NCBI GenBank assembly: GCA_009908885.1
Contig: JAAAOL010000517.1
Span: 1-8,757, forward strand
From: Bacteroidota bacterium
GTDB lineage: Bacteria > Bacteroidota > Rhodothermia > Rhodothermales > JAAAOL01
Direction of reading: 5' to 3'
Length of the DNA: 8,757 bases
Below are positions 1 to 6,550 of the stretch, one piece after another. Under the pieces are notes generated by a model that was given only the letters and a program-made list of their open reading frames with translations, was not told the origin of the DNA and did not search any database. How positions within the stretch are numbered: the first letter of the stretch is position 1; each line of letters opens with the position of its first letter. Both the position numbers and the translations under genes were made by a program.

Positions 1-114
1 CGATGGCACGTTCAAGCATCCGAAACGTGCGCCACAGTGTCAACCGCGCCCGCGTGCGTTCGACCGTCCTCGACACATCGGCGCGCCCCACCGTCCATCC
101 TCCGTCGTCCGCAT
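1..114. other. Left-edge leader with an inverted repeat (6-30)
   Basis: No separate gene is supported here. The reading frame of the next gene stays open to the left edge and has a GTG at 37, but starting there would put 58 residues before the lipoprotein cysteine, too long for a signal peptide. GCACGTT at 6-12 pairs perfectly with AACGTGC at 24-30 across an 11-base loop. This could be the end of an upstream transcript or an operator with two half-sites. No T-tract follows it, so an intrinsic terminator is not well supported. No clear promoter is visible. Confidence 0.35.
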
Positions 115-120
115 ATGCGG
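109..120. repeat. 12-bp perfect palindrome over a start codon
   Basis: CCGCATATGCGG is fully self-complementary and contains the proposed ATG (115-117) of the first gene at its centre. It could be a protein-binding site. One or two 12-bp palindromes are expected by chance in a window of this size, so only its placement is notable. Confidence 0.3.
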
Positions 121-1053
121 TTTAGCCGTTCCCCATCGTCACGGTCCTGCCAGCCGATACCCGCCTGGCTCGGGCCGTGCCTGTTCGCCGCGCTGCTTCT
201 GACGGCGTGCGCCTCCTCGCCGGAGTCGTCCGATACCGCGTCGCCCAGGACCGGGCCGTACGCCTTCGATCAGCCGGAGGCGGCCTTCGTGCTCGACGCT
301 GAGTTGGACGAGATTTCAGGCCTTACGCTGCTGGCTGACGGGCGCCTCGCTGCCGTGCAGGACGAAGACGGCACCATCTACGTGCTCGACCCGTCGACGG
401 GCGCTATCGACGCGGAGATCGACTTCGGCGGCGACGGGGACTACGAGGGCATCGAGCGGGTGGACGATGAGCTGTGGGTGCTGCGGAGCGACGGGACACT
501 CTTCGAGGTAAACGACTGGGACGGCGATCCGGACGTGGAAAAGCACAGAACGGCCCTCGGCGCCGCGCACGACACGGAGGGGCTGGCCTACGATCCCGAG
601 CGCAACCGGCTCCTCATCGCCTGCAAAGAGTATCCGGGTGACGGTCTGAAGGGCCAGCGGGCCATCTACGCGTTCGACGTCGCGGAGGAAGCACTCCTTC
701 CGGAACCGATCGCCCTCATCGACCGAAAGGCGGTAGGCAAGGACCTCCAGGAGCACCCCGCGAACCGGGCCGTGCGCCAGCTGCTGTCGCCCGTAGCGGA
801 GGCGGGTGGCTTCAAGCCGTCCGCCCTGGCCCGGCATCCCGGCACGCAGGAGCTATACGTCCTCTCGTCGGTATGGAAGGTCGTCGTCGTCCTCGGCGCC
901 GATGGCTCCGTGCAGGCCGTCTGGCCGCTGCCCGAGCGCTACGTCCAGCCGGAGGGCCTGGCGATCCTGCTGGACGGCACCCTTTTCATCGCTAACGAGG
1001 GAGCGGGAGGTGCGCCGACATTGTTCAAGATTGCTGCGCAGGGGGACTCATGA
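115..1053 (+). CDS. SdiA-regulated (YjiK-like) beta-propeller lipoprotein
   Basis: This is a 312-residue exported lipoprotein of the SdiA-regulated/YjiK family. The ATG at 115 is chosen because it gives a short basic N-terminus, a hydrophobic stretch (about 17-31) and the lipobox L29-T30-A31-C32. The mature part looks like a beta-propeller: EISGL (66-70), DEDG (83-86), DYEGI (109-113), a second EGLAYDPE turn near 155-162, PEGL (279-282) and NEG (294-296). The EISGL plus DYEGI pair is characteristic of Bacteroidota members of the family. No enzymatic activity is established for it; related propellers include phytase/esterase-like proteins, so a phosphoester link to the next gene is only a guess. 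Its stop overlaps the start of the phosphoesterase gene (ATGA), so the two are probably translationally coupled. No Shine-Dalgarno is seen. Family confident, role unknown. Confidence 0.85.
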   Translation: MRFSRSPSSRSCQPIPAWLGPCLFAALLLTACASSPESSDTASPRTGPYAFDQPEAAFVLDAELDEISGLTLLADGRLAAVQDEDGTIYVLDPSTGAIDAEIDFGGDGDYEGIERVDDELWVLRSDGTLFEVNDWDGDPDVEKHRTALGAAHDTEGLAYDPERNRLLIACKEYPGDGLKGQRAIYAFDVAEEALLPEPIALIDRKAVGKDLQEHPANRAVRQLLSPVAEAGGFKPSALARHPGTQELYVLSSVWKVVVVLGADGSVQAVWPLPERYVQPEGLAILLDGTLFIANEGAGGAPTLFKIAAQGDS

Positions 1054-4000
1054 TGGAGAAACGAATCCTGGCGCGCGTCGCGTGGTGGATGTCGGCCGTT
1101 CTCGCGGTGGCCGTACTGTCCGGCTGTGCGGCGACCCAGCCGTACGTGGCGGAATCGCTGGCGGACTGGCGGGCCGTGCCGCTGCCGCCCGCCTCGGAGC
1201 GCGTCTACCAGGTCTTCCTGATCGGCGATACGGGCGATCCCGGCCGGGACACCGAGATCGAGCCCGCGCTGACCCTCCTGGATCGGCAGCTCGCCGCCGC
1301 CGACCCCCAGAGCGCGGTCGTCTTCCTGGGCGATAACATCTACTGCTGCGGCCTGGCGGACTCGCTGCACCCCCGCCGCGCCCAGGACGAACGCCGCTTG
1401 CTGGCCCAGTTGCAGATCGTGGAGGACTACCCGGGGCGCATCGTCTTCATCCCGGGCAATCACGATTGGAACGACGGGCAGGACGGCGGGCGCGAGGCGG
1501 TCGAGCGGCAGGAGGCGTACGTCGAAACCTATCTGGGTCGGGGCGACGTGTTCGTGCCGTCGGACGGCTTTCCGGGGCCCGTGGAGATCGACCTGACGGA
1601 CCGGCTTCGGCTCATCGCGGTCGACACGCAGTGGTGGCTGCACCCGTTCGACAAGTCCTACGGCGAGACGGACGGGTACGACCTGGAGGAGGATGCTGAC
1701 TTCCTGCTCGAACTGGACGATCTGATCCAGCGACGCGACGATGAGGATCTACTCATCGTCGGGCACCACCCGCTCTTCTCGCGGAGCGTGCACGGCGGCT
1801 TTTTCACCTGGGAGGATCACCTGTTTCCGCTCACCGACGTCGCGTCCAACGCGTATCTGCCGCTGCCCGGACTCGGGTCGCTGTATCCGCTGGCGGCGCA
1901 GTTCGTCGGGAGCCGCCAGGACTTCAGCAACCCGCGCAACCGGATGTTGCGAAGCGGACTCCTCGGCGCGTTCCAGGGGCACGAGCGCCTGGTCTACGCC
2001 GCGGGGCACGACCACAGCCTGCAGTACTTCGCGGAGAAGAATCTGAGCGAAGAGCAACACTTCCTCGTCAGCGGTGCGGGCTCCCGTCCGGGGATCGTGG
2101 GGCGCGGCGGCGGGGCGACGTTTACGGCGGGAACGCCCGGCTATGCGGTGCTGCACTACTACGCCGACGGGCAGCTCTGGCTGGAGATGTGGGGCGCGAC
2201 GGGCGCAGACGGCGACGGCGAGGTCCTCTTCCGCACCCGACTGCTCGATGCGGCGCCCGAGCTGGTCGACCCCGAGGTGCCGACGGCCACCGACGGCCTG
2301 CCCGACTACCGCGACAGCACGGTCGTGGCGCCGGTCAACCCGACGTACGACGCGGCGAGCGGGCTAAAGCGCACCCTGCTGGGCAGCCATCACCGATGGG
2401 CCTGGGGCACGCCGGTCGAGGCGCCCGTCCTGGATCTGGCGCGCGAAAAAGGCGGGCTGACGCCGATCAAGCGCGGCGGCGGGCAGCAGACGACGAGCTT
2501 GCGTCTGCAGGGCGGCGACGGCGAGGAATACGTCCTGCGCACGCTCGACAAAGACCCGTCCGGCACCGTCCCCGAAGCCTTGCAGGGCACCATCGCGACC
2601 GACATCGTGCAGGATCAGATCGCCTCGCTTCACCCGTTTGGGGCCTTCATCATCCCGTCGCTGGCCGAGGCCGCCGGGATCTATCACACCCGCCCCAGGC
2701 TGGTCTACGTGCCCGACGATCCCCGCCTCGGCATCTACCGCGAGCAGTTCGCCGACCGCCTGATGATGCTAGAGGAGCGCCCCGATGACGACGAGCGGCA
2801 CGCGCCCCACTTCGGCGCCTCCGAGGACGTGATCGGGGCGAACAAGCTGTACCGCGAGATCGACGGCGACAACGACCATCGCGTCGATCAGCACGCCTTC
2901 GTCCGCAACCGGCTCTTCGACATGTGGATCGCCGACTGGGACCGCCACCGCGACCAGTGGCGCTGGGCCTCGTTCGAACCGTACGAGCTGGATTCCACGC
3001 TAACGGGCGAGGCGCGCACCCAGGGCAAGATCTACCGCCCCGTCCCGCGCGACCGCGACTGGGCCTTCAACCGCATGAACGGGCTGTTTCCGTCTCTCGC
3101 GCCGTACTTCGATCCTAAATTCCAGGACTTCGAGGAGGCGTACGGCAACCTGAAGGGCCTCACGCTGAACGGACTGCCGCAGGATCGTCGCTTCCTGAAC
3201 GCCCTCACGCGCGAGGATTGGATCGCGACGGCGGAGGATCTGCAGCGACGTCTCACCGATGCCGTCATCGAGGAGGCCGTCCGCCGCTGGCCCGAGCCGG
3301 TGTTCGAGCAGGATGGGGCGCGGACGATCCGCCTGCTGAAGCAGCGGCGCGACCAGCTCCGCGAGGTGGCCGAGGCGACGTACGCCATGCATGCCCGCGT
3401 GGTGGACGTGGTCGGCTCTGACAAGCACGAGCGGTTCGAGGTGCGGCGCCTGACGGACGACAGCACCGAGGTCGTCGTCTACAAGACGTCGAAGGAGGGC
3501 GCGGTGCGCAAAATGCTGTACCGGCGGACGTTCCTGCGGGGCGAGACCGAGGAGGTGCGGCTCTACGGCCTGGGCGGCAACGACACCTTCGATCTCGACG
3601 GGGCGGTGCGGCGCGGCGTGCGGGTGCGGGCCATCGGCGGGGCCGGGGCCGACGCGTTCAGCGACCGCTCGCACGTGGCCGGGCTCGGCAAGAAGACGGT
3701 ACTGTACGACACCGAGACGGGACAGAACGCCTGGGCGCCGGGGCGAGAGACCCGCGTGGTGCGGCGCGACGATCCGGCGGTCAACGCCTATCGCCCCGAG
3801 CTGTTCAAGCACGACGCGTTGCTGCCCCAGGTCTTCTTCGGCAGCAACGACGACGACGGCGTCTTTCTCGGCGGCGGGGTCAAGCGGATCGTGCACGGGT
3901 TCCGCAAGGTGCCGTACGCCCGGACGCACCGACTGGTAGCCAACGTGGCGACGCGCACGCAGGCGTTCAACATCGTCTACGCCGGGCATTACGTGGACGT

Positions 4001-4850
4001 GCTGCACGGCTGGGACGCGACGCTCGACCTCAGCTACCTCTCGCCGGACAACATCCGCAACTTCTACGGGTTGGGCAACGAGACCGAAGACGTCGAGGAC
4101 GACCGCACCTTCTATCAGGCCCGCCTGACCCGGGCCACCGCGGCCCCGGCGCTCGTGCGTCACGTCGAGGGCGGGCTGGCGGTGCGCATCGGCACGGGCG
4201 CGCAGTTCATCCGGGTGCGGGAGGACGAGGACCGCTTCATCGGGCAGGTGCAGGAAGGCATTTCCGAGAACACCTTCGAGAACCAGTGGTTTGCACTGGC
4301 GAGCGCGGGCCTCGCGCTGGACCGCACCGACGATCCCGTGAACCCGATGCTGGGCGTGCGGTGGACGGGCGACGCCGTGCTGCACGCAGGCTTTCGTAAC
4401 GCGACCGATACGTACGGCACGCTGTCGAGCCGCCTCGCCGCGTACGTCTCCCCCAGCACCTCGCCCCAGGTGACGCTGGCGCTGCGCGTGGGGGCGGCCC
4501 ACAACGTGGGCGCCTTCCCGTTCTTCGGGGCCAACACGCTGGGCGCGCGCGACAACCTGCGGGGCTACCGCAGCACCCGCTTCGCCGGGCGGACCAGCAC
4601 CTACCAGAACGCTGAACTCCGCATGGCGTTGTTCGACTTTTCGACGTACCTCGCCATCGGCACATTCGGCGTCCTCGGCTTCGTCGACAACGGGCGCGTC
4701 TGGACCGACGGGGAGACCTCCGACGTGTGGCATCAGGGCTACGGCGGCGGCATCTGGGCGACCGTGTTCGATGCCTTCGCCCTCACCGGCACCCTCGGCG
4801 TCTCGCCGGAAGAACTCACATTTACTCTCAAGCTCGGCTTTTTATATTGA
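1050..4850 (+). CDS. Metallophosphoesterase / kinase-like linker / Omp85 barrel fusion lipoprotein
   Basis: This 1266-residue envelope protein begins with a signal peptide and lipobox L23-S24-G25-C26. A calcineurin-like phosphoesterase domain (about 50-400) carries the complete purple-acid-phosphatase-type metal motif set: GDTG (59-62), GDNIY (94-98), GNHDW (136-140), GHHPL (238-242) and GHDHS (319-323). The middle (about 440-760) has an unassigned domain with GGGQQT (476-481), YVLRTLDK (494-501), DWDRH (629-633) and RDRDWAF (667-673), resembling atypical kinases of the CotH/Fam20C/HipA kind. Two GG-type motifs follow (842-847, 863-870). From about 928 to the end lies an Omp85/BamA-like beta-barrel with the loop-6 motif LRGYRS (1170-1175) and a C-terminal strand ending in Tyr. 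No POTRA repeats are recognised. The protein should be anchored both by lipid and by barrel, with the enzyme domains probably in the periplasm. Two start Met are adjacent (1050, 1053); the first gives the ATGA overlap. Phosphatase and barrel calls are firm; substrate is unknown. Confidence 0.9.
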   Translation: MMEKRILARVAWWMSAVLAVAVLSGCAATQPYVAESLADWRAVPLPPASERVYQVFLIGDTGDPGRDTEIEPALTLLDRQLAAADPQSAVVFLGDNIYCCGLADSLHPRRAQDERRLLAQLQIVEDYPGRIVFIPGNHDWNDGQDGGREAVERQEAYVETYLGRGDVFVPSDGFPGPVEIDLTDRLRLIAVDTQWWLHPFDKSYGETDGYDLEEDADFLLELDDLIQRRDDEDLLIVGHHPLFSRSVHGGFFTWEDHLFPLTDVASNAYLPLPGLGSLYPLAAQFVGSRQDFSNPRNRMLRSGLLGAFQGHERLVYAAGHDHSLQYFAEKNLSEEQHFLVSGAGSRPGIVGRGGGATFTAGTPGYAVLHYYADGQLWLEMWGATGADGDGEVLFRTRLLDAAPELVDPEVPTATDGLPDYRDSTVVAPVNPTYDAASGLKRTLLGSHHRWAWGTPVEAPVLDLAREKGGLTPIKRGGGQQTTSLRLQGGDGEEYVLRTLDKDPSGTVPEALQGTIATDIVQDQIASLHPFGAFIIPSLAEAAGIYHTRPRLVYVPDDPRLGIYREQFADRLMMLEERPDDDERHAPHFGASEDVIGANKLYREIDGDNDHRVDQHAFVRNRLFDMWIADWDRHRDQWRWASFEPYELDSTLTGEARTQGKIYRPVPRDRDWAFNRMNGLFPSLAPYFDPKFQDFEEAYGNLKGLTLNGLPQDRRFLNALTREDWIATAEDLQRRLTDAVIEEAVRRWPEPVFEQDGARTIRLLKQRRDQLREVAEATYAMHARVVDVVGSDKHERFEVRRLTDDSTEVVVYKTSKEGAVRKMLYRRTFLRGETEEVRLYGLGGNDTFDLDGAVRRGVRVRAIGGAGADAFSDRSHVAGLGKKTVLYDTETGQNAWAPGRETRVVRRDDPAVNAYRPELFKHDALLPQVFFGSNDDDGVFLGGGVKRIVHGFRKVPYARTHRLVANVATRTQAFNIVYAGHYVDVLHGWDATLDLSYLSPDNIRNFYGLGNETEDVEDDRTFYQARLTRATAAPALVRHVEGGLAVRIGTGAQFIRVREDEDRFIGQVQEGISENTFENQWFALASAGLALDRTDDPVNPMLGVRWTGDAVLHAGFRNATDTYGTLSSRLAAYVSPSTSPQVTLALRVGAAHNVGAFPFFGANTLGARDNLRGYRSTRFAGRTSTYQNAELRMALFDFSTYLAIGTFGVLGFVDNGRVWTDGETSDVWHQGYGGGIWATVFDAFALTGTLGVSPEELTFTLKLGFLY

Positions 4851-4891
4851 TACCGCGCCCGGCGGTGTCGGCTGCGGATTCCCTTCCCGCA

Positions 4892-4904
4892 CCACGCTGC
4901 GTGG
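4892..4904 (+). other. Small hairpin between genes
   Basis: CCACG (4892-4896) and CGTGG (4900-4904) form a 5-bp stem with a 3-base loop in the 77-base gap before the DUF5706 gene, followed by ATTAGACGTT. It is too short and lacks a T-run, so it is at most a weak attenuator. A locally AT-rich tract at about 4838-4853, overlapping the end of the upstream gene, could hold a promoter, but I cannot match a -33/-7 pair with confidence. Confidence 0.2.
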
Positions 4905-4927
4905 ATTAGACGTTCCATCGTGTGCCC

Positions 4928-5671
4928 ATGGCTACCCAGGACGAGACATCATCGGCTCCAGAGCTTCCCTCGCCGGATGAGCTGGATGCGTTGCAGGAGC
5001 AGGCCGCCGAGACGCAGGCCGTCCTCGACGAAGCAGAGCAGGAGGCGCTCGCCGCGACGCTGAAGAAGCAGCGGAAAAAGCTGAAAAAAGAGCGCAAGAA
5101 GCTTAAAGCGGAACGCAAGAAGAAGGACTCCCTCGGTACCTCACGCGGCATCGAGACGATGTTTCGCACGTCGTACCGGCAGCACGTGGACCTCAGCGCG
5201 TTGGCCGACAACAAGGCCAACATCATGATCTCGATCAACGGCATCATCATCTCCATCATCATCGCCTCGATCTCGCCGAAGATCGACGCCAACCCGTGGC
5301 TCCTGATTCCGACGAGTGTGCTACTGGTCGGGTGCCTGATGTCGCTCATCTTCGCCGTGCTTTCGGCGCGGCCGCGTGTGACGACCAAGGCAGTGTCCCT
5401 GGAAGACGTGCGCAGCGACCGGTCCAACATTCTGTTCTTCGGCAACTTCGTCAACATGAACCGGCAGGACTACCTCCAGGGGATGGAGGAGCTGGTCAAG
5501 AACACGGACCGGCTCTACCGTAACATGATGCGCGACATCTACAGCCTGGGGCAGGTCTTGCAGCGCAAGTTCCGCCTGTTACGCGTCTCCTACACGCTGT
5601 TTATGATCGGCCTCATCCTGGGCGTGGTGCTCTTCATCGGCGTCTACGTGTGGCTGGCTGTGTCGGTGTAG
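4928..5671 (+). CDS. DUF5706 / Pycsar-effector-family membrane protein
   Basis: This 247-residue membrane protein belongs by motif recognition to the DUF5706 family, which includes the Pycsar transmembrane effectors that damage the inner membrane on binding cCMP or cUMP. The ATG at 4928 is preferred over an in-frame GTG at 4922. Residues 5-44 are acidic; 45-66 form a very basic helix of three heptads. The family core follows: MFRTSYRQHVDLSALADNKA (78-97), TM1 (about 97-116), TM2 (about 124-146), a cytosolic helix containing NILFFGNF and later DIYSLGQVLQRKFRLLR, and TM3 (221-247) at the very C-terminus. Many Bacteroidota members carry an N-terminal HD domain; this one has the charged helix instead. 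It lies 77 bases after the Omp85 fusion and 43 bases before an MBL-fold gene. No nucleotide cyclase is present, so a defence role is unproven and it may be a housekeeping paralogue. Confidence 0.85.
   Translation: MATQDETSSAPELPSPDELDALQEQAAETQAVLDEAEQEALAATLKKQRKKLKKERKKLKAERKKKDSLGTSRGIETMFRTSYRQHVDLSALADNKANIMISINGIIISIIIASISPKIDANPWLLIPTSVLLVGCLMSLIFAVLSARPRVTTKAVSLEDVRSDRSNILFFGNFVNMNRQDYLQGMEELVKNTDRLYRNMMRDIYSLGQVLQRKFRLLRVSYTLFMIGLILGVVLFIGVYVWLAVSV
5060..5122 (+). repeat. Three 21-base coding repeats (lysine heptads)
   Basis: Inside the DUF5706 gene three consecutive 21-base units (5060-5080, 5081-5101, 5102-5122) encode LKKQRKK, LKKERKK and LKAERKK. The units differ mainly at synonymous or near-synonymous positions (CTG/CTG/CTT, AAG/AAA, CAG/GAG/GAA), which suggests the protein pattern is kept rather than freshly duplicated. 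Leu45, Leu52 and Leu59 line one face of a predicted helix. Confidence 0.8.
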
Positions 5672-5714
5672 GTCAGACGTCGCTCTCCGCAATCAAACGC
5701 AATCCTCTATCACC

Positions 5715-6542
5715 ATGACAGTCACCTTCTGGGGCGTGCGCGGGTCGATTCCGGTACCGGGCGAGCAGACGCTGCGCTACGGTGGGAATACCACGTGCGT
5801 CAGCATCGAACAGGACGATCAGGTGCTCGTGATCGACGCCGGGACCGGCATCCGCGATCTGGGCGATGCGTTGCTGGGCGACGACCGCGAGATCTTCATG
5901 CTGCTCAGCCACCTGCACGCGGACCACATCGCTGGTTTTCCCTTCTTCGCGCCGCTGTATGAGAACGAGCGCGTGATACATCTGATGGACTATCCGATGG
6001 GGACGAAGACGTGGTCGCCGCTGGAGCTGATGGATGGCGTCTTCTTCCCGGTCGAGGCGGACGGGCTGTCGAGCCGCTACTTCCGGGTCGGCTCCTCGCC
6101 GATGGAGTACCTGTACCGGCACGGGCTGGACGTGACGCGGCTGGCCGCCAACCATCCCGGGGGCGCCTTCGGCTACTGCGTGCGCGATGGCGACCGTTCC
6201 TTCGTCTTCTTTCCGGACAATGAACTCCACCCGCCCGAGGTGCCCACGACGCCGCACGAGGCCTTCGTCGACTTCTGCCGGGGGGTGGACGTCCTCTGCC
6301 ACGACGCCCAGTACCTCGACGGTGACTTGCCGAACAAGCACGGCTGGGGGCACAGCTGCATCGAGGACGTGTGCGACCTGGCCATCGCAGCCGAGGTGGG
6401 GCAATTGCTGCTCTTCCACCACGATCCCGAGCGCACGGACGAGGACCTGGACGCCGTCGAAGCGGAGGCCCAGGAGCGGCTGGACCCGCACGGGATTGCG
6501 TGCGCCTGTGCCTACGACGGACTGACCCTGGAGCTGGACTGA
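5715..6542 (+). CDS. MBL-fold metallo-hydrolase (possible phosphodiesterase)
   Basis: This 275-residue cytosolic protein has no signal peptide and carries a complete metallo-beta-lactamase-fold metal site. The N-terminal signature GVRGSIPVPG (7-16) and RYGGNT (21-26) mark a well-spread bacterial subfamily. Metal ligands are visible as H66-L-H68-A-D70-H71, N146-H147, D168 in FFPDNE, a further conserved segment CHDAQY (195-200), GWGHS (210-214) and LFHHDPE (233-239), where His235 is the likely last ligand. The set resembles the RNase Z/PhnP branch of the fold, whose members cut phosphodiester bonds, including cyclic nucleotides; the true substrate cannot be read from sequence. It starts 43 bases after the DUF5706 gene and ends 8 bases before the glutaminyl cyclase gene, consistent with one transcript. 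Fold is certain; a cyclic-nucleotide phosphodiesterase role is an inference from the neighbour. Confidence 0.88.
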   Translation: MTVTFWGVRGSIPVPGEQTLRYGGNTTCVSIEQDDQVLVIDAGTGIRDLGDALLGDDREIFMLLSHLHADHIAGFPFFAPLYENERVIHLMDYPMGTKTWSPLELMDGVFFPVEADGLSSRYFRVGSSPMEYLYRHGLDVTRLAANHPGGAFGYCVRDGDRSFVFFPDNELHPPEVPTTPHEAFVDFCRGVDVLCHDAQYLDGDLPNKHGWGHSCIEDVCDLAIAAEVGQLLLFHHDPERTDEDLDAVEAEAQERLDPHGIACACAYDGLTLELD

Positions 6543-6550
6543 CCGAGCCG

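Noticed and set aside
3000..4733. A 577-residue open frame on the - strand, opposite the Omp85 fusion
   Set aside because: It is antisense to clear phosphoesterase/barrel coding sequence, is rich in Arg, His, Val and Pro with no recognisable motif, and is the usual by-product of high GC at third codon positions.
4928..6542. Complete Pycsar anti-phage operon
   Set aside because: Only an effector-family protein and an MBL enzyme are present. No cyclase gene lies within the window on either strand, so the system cannot be called complete.
6371..6550. Upstream extension of the glutaminyl cyclase frame into the MBL gene
   Set aside because: The frame is open, but the added residues are Arg/Gly/Pro-rich shadow of the MBL gene, and the ATG at 6551 gives a proper lipoprotein signal.
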